In this document: positions 52,962 through 61,865 of the stretch, one piece after another
Layout: every line of letters begins with the position of its first letter
Numbering within the stretch: position 1 is the first letter of the stretch
DNA from: an uncultured Alphaproteobacteria bacterium
GTDB taxonomy: Bacteria > Pseudomonadota > Alphaproteobacteria > HIMB59
Assembly: GCA_902591315.1 (NCBI GenBank)
Contig: CACJAI010000004.1
Coordinates: 19,289-83,288, forward strand
Length of the DNA: 64,000 nucleotides
Direction of reading: 5' to 3'
Notes under the pieces: generated by a model
What the model was told of the DNA's origin: nothing
Databases searched by the model: none
Seen by the model: the letters and a program-made list of their open reading frames with translations, nothing else
Program-made: the position numbers and the translations under genes

Positions 52962-53272
52962 TTTTTATTTTTTCCCTTTGGCTTATACCCCGACTCATGT
53001 GCAAATAGAGCTATTGCATGGCCTGTTACAGGGCTAGTAAATATTAAAAATAACGGTATTAATAAAAGTTTAAGACTTAATAAACTAAAACCAGAATAAA
53101 CTATCAAAGCTAAGACTATAAAACCTGATCCTAGAGTATCAATTAAACCAGCAGCATGAATTCGACTAAATACATCGGGTAACTTTATAAGGCCTAGACT
53201 TCCAGATAAAATGAAGAAGCAGCCAATAGCTAATAAGACTAAAGAAATTAACTCGATATAATTATACGACAT
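52958..53272 (-). CDS. mnhG: Na+/H+ antiporter subunit G (MrpG/MnhG)
   Basis: 104 residues with three membrane helices. The signature is FILSGSLGLIKLPDVFSRIHAAGLIDTLGSGFIVLALI, and PVTGHAIALFAHESGYKPKG near the C-terminus follows the MnhG pattern. Overlaps mnhF by 11 bases and the DUF4040 gene by 4. Confidence 0.94.
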   Translation of the reverse strand: MSYNYIELISLVLLAIGCFFILSGSLGLIKLPDVFSRIHAAGLIDTLGSGFIVLALIVYSGFSLLSLKLLLIPLFLIFTSPVTGHAIALFAHESGYKPKGKNKK

Positions 53273-53531
53273 TACTTTTTTTTCTTTTTATTTTGTAATA
53301 CCTAAGTATTGCAATTGTGCCTAAAAAATTCAAAAGTATATACATCAAAGAAATATCGACAAAATCAGGTCTATCAAATGCAAAACCATGAACACTAATA
53401 CCTATGGCTATAATAGTTCCAATGCTTGATATAGATAATATTCTATCAAAAGGAGTTGGTCCTTTGATTGCTCGAACTAAACATAATGCAACAGAGACGC
53501 CCAGAACAATTAAAGTTGCAAAAAAAATCAT
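53262..53531 (-). CDS. mnhF: Na+/H+ antiporter subunit F (MrpF/MnhF)
   Basis: 89 residues with three membrane helices. LCLVRAIKGPTPFDRILSISSIGTIIAIGI and DFVDISLMYILLNFLGTIAILRYYKIKRKK match the MnhF family. It overlaps mnhE by 4 bases and mnhG by 11. Confidence 0.94.
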   Translation of the reverse strand: MIFFATLIVLGVSVALCLVRAIKGPTPFDRILSISSIGTIIAIGISVHGFAFDRPDFVDISLMYILLNFLGTIAILRYYKIKRKKSNVV

Positions 53532-54022
53532 TTATCTAAATCCGTAATTACTTTGTTCATATCATCTGTTTGCAAGTCTTCTGATAGCTTCTTACTTAAT
53601 GCGTGAACTAGAAATGTTTTTTTATCTACTTCTATTGTTACTGTACCTGGAGTAAGAGTTATAGCGTTTGCATAGTTTGCAATACCTGTTCTATTCTTCT
53701 GAGATGCTTTAACACTTATTAGTTGTGGAGAGTATTTACCATTCCATATTAAAGCTGTTGTCGTAATTCCAGATTTAAAAATTTCTTTAAATAACCAAAT
53801 CCAATAAAATGGTAATCTAAGAATAATTTTTAAAGGAAGAGAGTCTTCCTCGAGAGCTTTAGCTCTATAAGACATCCAAAAAACAAAAAGAACACTGACT
53901 AGTCCAAAAAAAAGTAAAAGCGATTTAAGGTAACCAGATAAAATAAACCAGAATACAAAAAGTATTATGAAATAAGTTATAAATGATAAGGTCTTAAGTG
54001 AATCTTTATTAAGTTTAGCCAC
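53528..54022 (-). CDS. mnhE: Na+/H+ antiporter subunit E (MrpE/MnhE)
   Basis: 164 residues. Two or three membrane helices occupy the first ~80 residues. A soluble tail then carries the MnhE signature NAITLTPGTVTIEVDKKTFLVHALSKK. It begins only 9 bases after the stop of the formyl-THF hydrolase gene upstream, so the Mrp operon may be read through from that operon. Confidence 0.92.
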   Translation of the reverse strand: MAKLNKDSLKTLSFITYFIILFVFWFILSGYLKSLLLFFGLVSVLFVFWMSYRAKALEEDSLPLKIILRLPFYWIWLFKEIFKSGITTTALIWNGKYSPQLISVKASQKNRTGIANYANAITLTPGTVTIEVDKKTFLVHALSKKLSEDLQTDDMNKVITDLDK

Positions 54023-54031
54023 TAAAAGCTA

Positions 54032-54949
54032 TTATGAGAATAAATCACCCTCTGTAAATACTGCAGTATTCATGTCTTTAACAAATAATTTACCTTGGTC
54101 TGATTTAAATCTTGATACCTCAATAAATCCACCTTTAACTGCGATTCTGACGTTTTCAGCATTAATTGATATGATTTGACCTGGAAAATGCTCAGCACTT
54201 TGCTCGTCAATAAACTTAGTGTCATAAAAGACATACTCATCACCCATGAATTCAGCCCATGCACCAGGCTGAGGGTTGCAACCCCTTATTAAATTATAAA
54301 TTTCGTTTCCAGGTTTTTTCCAATCAATTCTTGCATCACTTTTTTTACACCAAGACTCATATGTTGCTTTAGAGTCATCTTGAGGTGTCTTTGGTGCATT
54401 ACCAGACTCAATTAAATTTGCAGCTTCAACACAAGCTTCAAGACCTAATGGAAATATCTTTTTAAAGTAAACATCTCCTAAAGTATCATCAGGACCAATA
54501 TCAACTTCTTTTTGAAGTAATATTTCACCCTCATCTAGCCCATCATTTGGATAAAAAATTGAAAGACCTGTTTTTGTGGAGCCACCAATTATAGGCCAGT
54601 TTATTGAACTTGGTCCTCTATGGAGTGGAAGTAGTGAGGGGTGAAAACAAATAGATCCATGAGTAGGAATATCTCTCGCTCCTTCAGGCACAAAAATTAT
54701 TACATAAGCCATGACACATAAATCCGCACCATGAGACTTAATTTGATCTAGTACCTCTTGGTCTTTAAAATTTGAGGGTTGGTAAACAGGCAAACTAACA
54801 CTTTGAGCGTATTCTTTAACAGGATCGACTGGTTTACCCTCTTTGTCAGGTGCACAATATACCGCTACTACTTCATGGTCTGTTTCTGTATGAAATTTTT
54901 CTAAAGCACTTTTTCCAAATGCCTGTTGCCCCATTAAAATTATTTTCAT
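54032..54949 (-). CDS. Stand-alone 10-formyltetrahydrofolate hydrolase/formyltransferase, ALDH1L1 N-terminal type
   Basis: 305 residues closely following the N-terminal hydrolase domain of eukaryotic 10-formyl-THF dehydrogenase (ALDH1L1), rather than Met-tRNA formyltransferase. Visible are MKIILMGQQAFGKSALEKF, HGSICFHPSLLPLHRGPSSINW (catalytic His), SIFYPNDGLDEGEILLQKE (catalytic Asp), and NEIYNLIRGCNPQPGAWAEF. The dehydrogenase domain is absent. It follows the oxalyl-CoA-decarboxylase-like and CoA-transferase genes (26-base gap). It may make 10-formyl-THF, or release formate from it; the direction is not readable from sequence. Confidence 0.85.
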   Translation of the reverse strand: MKIILMGQQAFGKSALEKFHTETDHEVVAVYCAPDKEGKPVDPVKEYAQSVSLPVYQPSNFKDQEVLDQIKSHGADLCVMAYVIIFVPEGARDIPTHGSICFHPSLLPLHRGPSSINWPIIGGSTKTGLSIFYPNDGLDEGEILLQKEVDIGPDDTLGDVYFKKIFPLGLEACVEAANLIESGNAPKTPQDDSKATYESWCKKSDARIDWKKPGNEIYNLIRGCNPQPGAWAEFMGDEYVFYDTKFIDEQSAEHFPGQIISINAENVRIAVKGGFIEVSRFKSDQGKLFVKDMNTAVFTEGDLFS

Positions 54950-54975
54950 TATTGCTCCTTAAATTAAAATATATC

Positions 54976-56223
54976 TTATACTGCTCCGGCCTCTCTTACA
55001 GCTTTAATTTCATCGTCACTCATCTGACAAAATTCTTTTAATATCTCATCAGTATGCTCTCCGAGAAGTGGAGATCTTTCAACTTTTGCTGGGGAGTCAG
55101 ATAACTTAATTGGATTACCAACAGTCAAATATTTCCCTCGTTCAGGGTGATCGACTTCGACTATAGTATTAGTGTCTCTCAGGCCTTGATCTTCAGCTAA
55201 TTCTTTTAGAGATAATATTGGACCAACTGGTATATCTAAAGGGTTACATATATCCATAACCTCAAATTTAGTCTTGGTCATTGTCCATGACTCAATTGTA
55301 TCAAATATTTCGTTTAACCTTGGTAGTCTTTTAGCAGGAGTTGAGTAATTTTCATCCTCTTTCCATTCGGGTTTACCAATAACATCACATACTTTTTCCC
55401 AAACAGCCGCCTGGGTAATAAAATATGTATATGCATTAGGATCCTTTTCCCAACCTTTACATTTTAGAATTCTTCCAGGCTGACCACCACCTGAGTCGTT
55501 ACCTGCGCGAGGCGTAGAGTCACCAAAAGGAATGTCTTCTCCAAATTGAGAGTATTCTTTTAAAGGCCCTCTTGAAAGTCTTTGTTGGTCACGAAGTTTA
55601 ACTCTGCAAAGATTTAAAACTCCATCTTGCATTGCGGCAGATACTCTTTGTCCCTTTCCTGACTTTTCTCTATGGAATAAAGCAGTAACTATACCCAATG
55701 CTAAGTGTAGTCCTGTTCCACTATCTCCTATTTGTGCACCGGTGACTAAAGGAACTTCTCCAAGCATACCTGTAGTTGAAGCAGATCCACCTGCGCACTG
55801 AGCAACATTCTCATAAACTTTACAATCTTCATATTTGCCAGGACCAAAACCTTTAACAGATGCATAAATCATTCTTGGATTTATTTCTTGAATTTTTTCC
55901 CATGAAAAGCCCATTCTATCTAAAGCACCAGGAGCAAAATTTTCTACCATGACATCACACTCTTGGATTAACTTAGTAAATATTTTTGAACCCTCTGGTT
56001 TCTTTGGGTTTAATGTTATGCTTCTTTTATTTGAGTTTAGCATTGTAAAGTACAAACTGTCTGCATCAGGAACGTCTCTTAGCTGACCTCTTGTAGCATC
56101 ACCCACTCCTGGTCTTTCAACTTTTACGACATCTGCACCAAACCAAGCTAGTAATTGTGTGCAAGTTGGTCCGGACTGGACGTGTGTCATGTCTAATATT
56201 TTGACACCTTTTAAAGCTTCCAT
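54976..56223 (-). CDS. frc: Formyl-CoA:oxalate CoA-transferase (class III)
   Basis: 415 residues of the CaiB/BaiF class III family, very like Oxalobacter Frc as I remember it. The matching segments are [57 protein letters not shown] (active-site Asp region), [35 protein letters not shown] and [15 protein letters not shown]. It swaps CoA between formyl-CoA and oxalate. The upstream gene (16-base gap) is an oxalyl-CoA-decarboxylase-like enzyme, which fits the oxalate pathway. Confidence 0.88.
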   Translation of the reverse strand: MEALKGVKILDMTHVQSGPTCTQLLAWFGADVVKVERPGVGDATRGQLRDVPDADSLYFTMLNSNKRSITLNPKKPEGSKIFTKLIQECDVMVENFAPGALDRMGFSWEKIQEINPRMIYASVKGFGPGKYEDCKVYENVAQCAGGSASTTGMLGEVPLVTGAQIGDSGTGLHLALGIVTALFHREKSGKGQRVSAAMQDGVLNLCRVKLRDQQRLSRGPLKEYSQFGEDIPFGDSTPRAGNDSGGGQPGRILKCKGWEKDPNAYTYFITQAAVWEKVCDVIGKPEWKEDENYSTPAKRLPRLNEIFDTIESWTMTKTKFEVMDICNPLDIPVGPILSLKELAEDQGLRDTNTIVEVDHPERGKYLTVGNPIKLSDSPAKVERSPLLGEHTDEILKEFCQMSDDEIKAVREAGAV

Positions 56224-56239
56224 AGTTTCCTCCTAAAGT

Positions 56240-57916
56240 TTATTTGTACATAGTCTGGTTTTTTGTACCAGGAGCAAATTCTTCTTTATCCACCCAAATA
56301 TTTACGATTGCAGGTATACCTGACTTTACGGCTTCTCTAGCTCTTTGAAGGGCAGGTTGGATTTCTTTTGCTTCTCTTACAGCTTCGCCATGACCACCAA
56401 AGATTTTTGCAAACTCATCAAAGTTAACATCACCCAAGATGTTTCCAACATTTCCTTTATCTTCACCATACTTCATAATTTGACCAAATCTGATCTGGTT
56501 TTGAGCAGAGTTATTACCAATAACTGTTAAAACAGGTGCTTTGTGTCTGACAAAAGCCTCGAAGTCCATTCCGGTCATTGAAAAAGCACCATCACCACAA
56601 TATAAAAGAATTTCTTTTTCAGGTGCAGCTAATTTGGCTGCAAGCGCGTATGGTACTCCGACACCTAAAGTTCCAAGGGGGCCTGGGTCCATCCAAGCAC
56701 CAGGCATTCTAGGTTGAACTGCTTGAGCACTTATGGTTACAACGTCTCCTCCATCACCTATGTATATAGTATCATCATTTAAAAACTGGTTGAGTTCCCA
56801 AGCTACTCTATAAGGACTAATAGGAGATTTATCTGTTGTAAATGTAGGCATCAATTTTTCTAAAGCTGCCTCTTCTCCAGATCGAAGTTCATTAAACCAA
56901 TCTGAACGATCTTTTTTTGTTCCTGCTTCAGAGATAGCCTTTAGAGTTGTTCCTATATGTCCAACTAAACCAAGTGATATATCTCTATTTTTTCCAACAG
57001 TTCTATAGTCCATATCAATTTGAATAACAGTTGCGTTAGGATTTAATCTTTTACCGTAACCCATTCTAAAATCAAAAGGTGTTCCAACAATTATAATACA
57101 ATCTGACTTGGTAAATGCATTTCTTCTTGTTCTGTGAAAGTGATGTGGGTCTCCAGGAGGCATTGAACCTCTTGCAGCACCATTTAAATAAGCAGGAATA
57201 TTCATATTTTTAACAAAGTCAATTGCATCTTTCGTAGATTGGCAAGTCCAAACCTGTTGACCTAACAGTATGCATGGTCTCTCTGCATTTGAAATTATGT
57301 CTGCAGCTTTTTGTACATCTACTGGGTCTGCTAATGTTTTTGATGAAGCACTATATTTTCCAGCTTCTGGTAAGACGGCTTTGCTCATTGGAATTGAAGA
57401 GTCAAGTATGTCTCTTGGAATTTCTAAAAATGATGGACCAAAAGATCCATTTCTAGTTTCCCTAAAAGCCATTGATACCATATCTGCACATCTCTCAGTT
57501 GACATTACAGTTGCTGCAAATTTTGTAATTGGTTGCATCATGTCTACATGAGGTAAATCTTGTAAAGATCCCATTTTATGTTGTGTGAGTGAACTTTGTC
57601 CTCCTATTAAAAGCATTGGGATTTCAGCTCTAAAAGCATTTGCTACTCCTGTTAATGCATGTGTCGTGCCTGGTCCAGCAGTTACAACTGCACACCCAGG
57701 TTTACCTGTCATTCTTGCATAACCATCAGCTGCATGAGAGGCAACTTCTTCATGACGTACGTCAATAATTTTAATTCCTTCGTTTAGACATCCATTGTAA
57801 ATATCAATAATGTGTCCCCCACATAAAGTGTAAATAACCTCAACTCCCTCTGCTTTAAGGGCTTTAGCAACCAGCTCCCCGCCAGTTATCATTTGTTCGT
57901 TAGATCCTGTAGACAT
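56240..57916 (-). CDS. ThDP-dependent decarboxylase/lyase, oxalyl-CoA decarboxylase-like
   Basis: 558 residues from ATG 57916, which has GAGG six bases upstream; a start at 57928 would abut the operator. Family: acetolactate synthase/oxalyl-CoA decarboxylase/2-hydroxyacyl-CoA lyase. The ThDP-activating Glu lies in VRHEEVASHAADGYARMTG. GPGTTHALTGVANAF and SLQDLPHVDMMQPITKFA follow, and the ThDP/Mg motif is YCGDGAFSMTGMDFEAFVRH with the following Asn of VIGNNSAQNQIRFG. Paired with frc, it most likely converts oxalyl-CoA to formyl-CoA. Homologues act on 2-hydroxyacyl-CoAs, so the substrate is not certain. Confidence 0.72.
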   Translation of the reverse strand: MSTGSNEQMITGGELVAKALKAEGVEVIYTLCGGHIIDIYNGCLNEGIKIIDVRHEEVASHAADGYARMTGKPGCAVVTAGPGTTHALTGVANAFRAEIPMLLIGGQSSLTQHKMGSLQDLPHVDMMQPITKFAATVMSTERCADMVSMAFRETRNGSFGPSFLEIPRDILDSSIPMSKAVLPEAGKYSASSKTLADPVDVQKAADIISNAERPCILLGQQVWTCQSTKDAIDFVKNMNIPAYLNGAARGSMPPGDPHHFHRTRRNAFTKSDCIIIVGTPFDFRMGYGKRLNPNATVIQIDMDYRTVGKNRDISLGLVGHIGTTLKAISEAGTKKDRSDWFNELRSGEEAALEKLMPTFTTDKSPISPYRVAWELNQFLNDDTIYIGDGGDVVTISAQAVQPRMPGAWMDPGPLGTLGVGVPYALAAKLAAPEKEILLYCGDGAFSMTGMDFEAFVRHKAPVLTVIGNNSAQNQIRFGQIMKYGEDKGNVGNILGDVNFDEFAKIFGGHGEAVREAKEIQPALQRAREAVKSGIPAIVNIWVDKEEFAPGTKNQTMYK

Positions 57917-57933
57917 TTTTAACCTCACTCTGG

Positions 57934-57950
57934 TGGTATAATGTATACCA
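57934..57950. promoter_or_regulatory. Putative GntR operator in front of the decarboxylase-frc operon
   Basis: A perfect palindrome TGGTATA-ATG-TATACCA, 17 bp, lies 18 bases before the chosen start of the ThDP enzyme gene and 30 bases after the GntR stop. The core GTATAATGTATAC is identical to the site upstream of the quinone oxidoreductase at 61866-61882. Half-sites of the TGGTATA kind are common for FCD-type GntR regulators. Confidence 0.72.
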
Positions 57951-57979
57951 GATTTAGAGGTCTTGCAAAGAATTTTGCC

Positions 57980-58639
57980 TTATGAATTAATGCTTTCTTG
58001 TATCTTATCAACTAAAGTAAGTGCGTGATTTTTAAGAAGTTTTTCTGCTTTTGATCCCTGGCCTGCGACAAGAGATCTAACAATGTCATTGTGTTCATCA
58101 ATTGATTTCACAGCTCTATGTGACTCTATTACAAATTTTTTCCTCAAGTATTGTAAATGAATTAACTGTGACTCTAAAATTTCTCCCATTAATTTTACTT
58201 TAGTTAATTTCATAATTTGATTATGAAATTTAATATTATCATTTGAGTAGTTATCAAGTTCAGACAAAACGTTCTCTTTTGAGTAATGACAATACTTATT
58301 TAAACTTTCAATCTCATCTTTAGTGGAATTAGCAATAATTAAATGAGCTGCATAACCCTCTAGACCTGCCCATACAGTTACAATATCAATCAATTCTTTT
58401 TTTGATTTTCTGTGCACAAATACGCCTCTTCTTGGAACTGTTTTAACAATTCCCTCTTGCTCTAATTTAGCAACAGCTTCTCGAATAGGTGTCCGACTAA
58501 CTCCTAGCTTTTCAGACAATTGTCTTTCATCTAGATGAAAATCACTTTGTTTTAAATATATATTAAGTGACAAAATATATTTTTTTAGTGAATCGTATAC
58601 CTTACCTTTTAGGTTTACCGGTCCTATTTTTTGGATCAT
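57980..58639 (-). CDS. GntR-family transcriptional regulator, FCD subfamily
   Basis: 219 residues. The N-terminal winged helix is about 8-75 (LSEKLGVSRTPIREAVAKLEQEGIVKTVPRRGVFV). The C-terminal FCD ligand domain has helices from about 85 (IVTVWAGLEGYAAHLIIANS, NDNIKFHNQIMKLTK) with His residues for a metal/carboxylate site. It sits directly after tctA and before the decarboxylase-frc operon. Two identical-core palindromes nearby are its likely operators. It probably senses the imported carboxylate or its CoA derivative. Confidence 0.9.
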   Translation of the reverse strand: MIQKIGPVNLKGKVYDSLKKYILSLNIYLKQSDFHLDERQLSEKLGVSRTPIREAVAKLEQEGIVKTVPRRGVFVHRKSKKELIDIVTVWAGLEGYAAHLIIANSTKDEIESLNKYCHYSKENVLSELDNYSNDNIKFHNQIMKLTKVKLMGEILESQLIHLQYLRKKFVIESHRAVKSIDEHNDIVRSLVAGQGSKAEKLLKNHALTLVDKIQESINS

Positions 58640-60163
58640 TTATGTAGTTTGTGCTTTTTTAAAAAATTTTCTATAGAGAGGGCCAAATGCTGGCATAATT
58701 AAAAGCACAATTGCAATATACATTATGATTGCAGCAATAGGTTTTTCTGCCATATCAAAAAATATTCCCATACTACCATCAGATAAAATTAGAGACTGTC
58801 TTAAAGCTTTTTCAGCTAATGGACCAAGGACAATAGATAAAACAGCTGGTGCCACAGGGTAATCTAATTTTCTCAAAATATATCCGGCAAAACCGAATAG
58901 CAACATTAACCATACGTCGTGAAGGCTTTGTGTAGGCGCATAACCGCCTGTTACACAAAGAACAAAAATAACTGGGGCCAAGATGGCAAATGGTATCCTT
59001 AATACCATTAAAAAAGCTGGAATTAACGCAATATTTAAAACTAGTGTAAAGAAGTTAGCAATGTAAAGACTACCAATTAAGCCCCAAACAAACTCGGGTT
59101 CTTGAGTAAATAAAAGAGGACCTGGTGTAAGTCCCCATAAAATCATGCCACCAAGTAAAATAGCAGTTGTAGGTGATCCTGGAATACCTAATGTTAACAT
59201 AGGGAGCATACTTCCAGTACTAGCAGAATTATTTGCACATTCCGGAGCAACAACTCCAGCAGGAACACCTGAACCAAATTCTTTTGAATTTTTTGATAAT
59301 TGTTTTGTAATTCCATATGACATAAGTGATGCCGGTGTGGCACCTGCCGCAGGGAGAATTCCTACAAAGAAACCCAGAAAAGAACCAATGTTCATTGCCA
59401 TTATAGTTTTTTTAAGAGCACCAAATGCTCTTCCAACTTCCTTCATGTTGACTGATAATTTTGACATTTGAACTTTACCTTTTGTTTCTTCAAGGGTCCA
59501 AAGCATCTCTCCAATTCCATAAATTCCGATAGCAAGTACAAGGAAATTAATTCCATGAAGAAATCCAGGGATATTAAAGAAAATTAATCTTGGCTTTCCT
59601 GTAATTAAATCTAAGCCTATAGTTGATAAAGCTAATCCAATTAATATAGAAAAAATAGTTTTTGGAACGTCATCTCCACCTAAGCCTACAAATGTTGCAA
59701 AGGCCATTACCATTAATGCAAAGGTTTCAGGCGCATTAAATCTTAGTGCTACCTCAGCCAGAGGTGGTGCAAATAAAGTAAATAAAATAACAGATACAGT
59801 TCCACCAACGAAGGAACCTACTGCTGCTGCAGTTAAAGCTGTCATAGCTTCTCCCTTAACAGCTAAGGGTCTTCCATCAAAAACTGTAGCTACTGCAGTA
59901 GAAGCTCCAGGTATACCTAGCATAACGGAACTTATGGCACCTCCATACATAGCGCCGTAATAGACAGCTGCTAAAAATATTATTGCTGCAGTGGGTGGTA
60001 TAATAAATGTAATTGGAATAAGTATTGCAACACCATTAACTGAACCAAGACCAGGCATTGCACCCACAAATAAACCAATTAGACAGCCAAATATTAAAAG
60101 ACCAAGGTTTAAGGGTTCAAAGGATACAAAAATTCCCTCTAGAAGAAGTATAAATACATCCAT
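58640..60163 (-). CDS. tctA: Tripartite tricarboxylate transporter, TctA large membrane subunit
   Basis: 507 residues, about 12 membrane helices, of the TctA family. Typical segments: GLLIFGCLIGLFVGAMPGLGSVNGVAILIPITF, YYGAMYGGAISSVMLGIPGASTAVATVFDG, and MLPMLTLGIPGSPTTAILLGGMILWGLTPGPLLF. It works with TctB and the periplasmic TctC; together they import a carboxylate driven by a cation gradient. Gene stop abuts the GntR start. Neighbours suggest oxalate or a related acid. Confidence 0.92.
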   Translation of the reverse strand: MDVFILLLEGIFVSFEPLNLGLLIFGCLIGLFVGAMPGLGSVNGVAILIPITFIIPPTAAIIFLAAVYYGAMYGGAISSVMLGIPGASTAVATVFDGRPLAVKGEAMTALTAAAVGSFVGGTVSVILFTLFAPPLAEVALRFNAPETFALMVMAFATFVGLGGDDVPKTIFSILIGLALSTIGLDLITGKPRLIFFNIPGFLHGINFLVLAIGIYGIGEMLWTLEETKGKVQMSKLSVNMKEVGRAFGALKKTIMAMNIGSFLGFFVGILPAAGATPASLMSYGITKQLSKNSKEFGSGVPAGVVAPECANNSASTGSMLPMLTLGIPGSPTTAILLGGMILWGLTPGPLLFTQEPEFVWGLIGSLYIANFFTLVLNIALIPAFLMVLRIPFAILAPVIFVLCVTGGYAPTQSLHDVWLMLLFGFAGYILRKLDYPVAPAVLSIVLGPLAEKALRQSLILSDGSMGIFFDMAEKPIAAIIMYIAIVLLIMPAFGPLYRKFFKKAQTT

Positions 60164-60191
60164 CTTTTATGTCTTTACTTTACCAATCTCA

Positions 60192-60716
60192 TTAAGAATA
60201 CATAAAATCGTATACTGGATAAAATAAGGGCTCTGAAATACCTTGAGGTAAAGGAATTTTTAAAAGCCATTCAAAAAATAAAAAGGTTAAAACTGGTGTG
60301 ATTAAAGAGAATACAGATATAAATAGGATACTTTTAGAACTAAAATATCTAAGATAAAAAGCTAAAAAAAAGATAAGTGAAAAGTAAATTCCCAAATAGC
60401 CTATTGCTAAAACTAAAATAACTAATGAAATAATTGTTACTGCAATATATTTGAATGCTTCAGCCTCAATAAAAGGTGAGTCATCTTTAGATTGTGGTGA
60501 TCTTTTTAGAACGAATTTAATTATGGTAAGGACAGTACAAATAAGCATGCCAAGAGAAAGGTAAAAAGGAAGAAATCCTGCACCCATGTTTTCTTCTGCG
60601 TTCCATGTAATTCTATTCTCAGCACTTTTAATCATCAGAGCGATTGAGCATAACGCTAAAATAACGGCCACTGCAATTTCTGCTCTTCTGACAGTTATTT
60701 TGTTTGTTATGCTCAT
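60192..60716 (-). CDS. tctB: Tripartite tricarboxylate transporter, TctB small membrane subunit
   Basis: 174 residues with four predicted membrane helices (about 13-30, 48-68, 90-120 and 125-150). The GFLPFYLSLGMLICTVLTIIKFVLKR and YLGIYFSLIFFLAFYLRYF segments are typical of TctB. It lies between tctC (19-base gap) and tctA (28-base gap). TctB is poorly conserved, so the assignment rests on context and membrane topology. Confidence 0.88.
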   Translation of the reverse strand: MSITNKITVRRAEIAVAVILALCSIALMIKSAENRITWNAEENMGAGFLPFYLSLGMLICTVLTIIKFVLKRSPQSKDDSPFIEAEAFKYIAVTIISLVILVLAIGYLGIYFSLIFFLAFYLRYFSSKSILFISVFSLITPVLTFLFFEWLLKIPLPQGISEPLFYPVYDFMYS

Positions 60717-60735
60717 ATCGCTCTTAATTTAAATA

Positions 60736-61713
60736 TTAGTTAAAGTTTTTAATGATCTCACCGTGCTTAGCATATTCGATTGCTAAGAAATCTTTAAGAC
60801 CATAACCCTCTAACCAGCTCATTAACTTTCCGTCGTCGATGTTGAAAGTTTGGAACTCGTTATCATGATAAACAGTGTGAAGAAGTCCTGTGTAGTACTT
60901 CTCTACCTCTGCATCAATACCAGCTGGAGCCATAAATGCTCTCATCATATAGTATTCAAGATCAGGATAACCTAATTCATATGAAGATGGTACATCTGGG
61001 AACGCAGGATTTCTCTCAGGAGTCATCATAACTAATGCTTTTGAATCACCTGATTGATAGAAACCCATCTGCTCAGAAGGGTTGTTTAATGTAAAATCTG
61101 ACTCGCCGCCAACTAGACCTTTTGCAACAGCACCACCACCGTCATATGGTACGTACTTTGCATCAAATCCAAACTGACCTCTCATCATACCAAGAAGTAA
61201 TTCATCCTCAGACATACTTCCTGTACCACCCATCACTAAACCATTGCCTTTAGCAAGTGCGATGAAGTCATCAAATGTTTCTACACCTTGAGTATTTTTA
61301 CCTTCAGTTGCAATCCATACTAAGAATGTATCTGTAATAAGTCTTGCTAATGGTGTGAAGTCATTAAAGAAGTCAATTCCTAACTCAGGCTGGTTAACAG
61401 GTGTAGTTAGAACATTGTTAAGAGTAATGATAAGTGTGTGCTCATCACCAGCTTTTTTCTTAACATAAGTCATAGCTTCACCACCAGAACCACCTTTTTT
61501 ATTAATTGGAATCACTGGCTTAGATGCGTAATCGTTTTTCTCGATAACACCTTGAACTAATCTAGCAATTTCGTCAGCTCCACCACCTTGACCAGCTGGG
61601 ATAATAAGCTCAATAGGCTTCTTTGGACTAAAAGGCTTCGCAGAAGACACTGAGCTAACAGCGACAAGTGAAAGTGAAACAATAACTAATGCTAATTTTT
61701 TGATTATTGACAT
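60736..61713 (-). CDS. tctC: Tripartite tricarboxylate transporter, TctC periplasmic binding protein
   Basis: 325 residues with a signal peptide (MSIIKKLALVIVSLSLVAVSSVSSA, cleavage about residue 25). The mature protein begins KPFSPKKPIELIIPAGQGGGADEIARLVQ, the usual TctC/Bug ligand-loop start. GGTGSMSEDELLLGMM and VPYDGGGAVAKGLVGGESDFTL also belong to the family. AGGAGGAAAC precedes the ATG. First gene of the tctCBA-gntR run, divergent from the quinone oxidoreductase. Carboxylate substrate unproven. Confidence 0.92.
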   Translation of the reverse strand: MSIIKKLALVIVSLSLVAVSSVSSAKPFSPKKPIELIIPAGQGGGADEIARLVQGVIEKNDYASKPVIPINKKGGSGGEAMTYVKKKAGDEHTLIITLNNVLTTPVNQPELGIDFFNDFTPLARLITDTFLVWIATEGKNTQGVETFDDFIALAKGNGLVMGGTGSMSEDELLLGMMRGQFGFDAKYVPYDGGGAVAKGLVGGESDFTLNNPSEQMGFYQSGDSKALVMMTPERNPAFPDVPSSYELGYPDLEYYMMRAFMAPAGIDAEVEKYYTGLLHTVYHDNEFQTFNIDDGKLMSWLEGYGLKDFLAIEYAKHGEIIKNFN

Positions 61714-61865
61714 ATTGTTTCCTCCTATAGGTTAAACAGTACAATAAACTATTTAAGAGAATATTAAAAATACATTCTTAATTTAGGATTTAGTTTAAAA
61801 TTAGAAAAAAACCTTGTTTTATCATTGATTTTCTTGACATTTACAACAGTGATTGTGTTATTTAA

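Noticed and set aside
56240..57916. Calling the ThDP enzyme a biosynthetic acetolactate synthase (ilvB)
   Set aside because: The frc partner, the lack of a small subunit gene and the family-specific segments favour the OXC/HACL branch.
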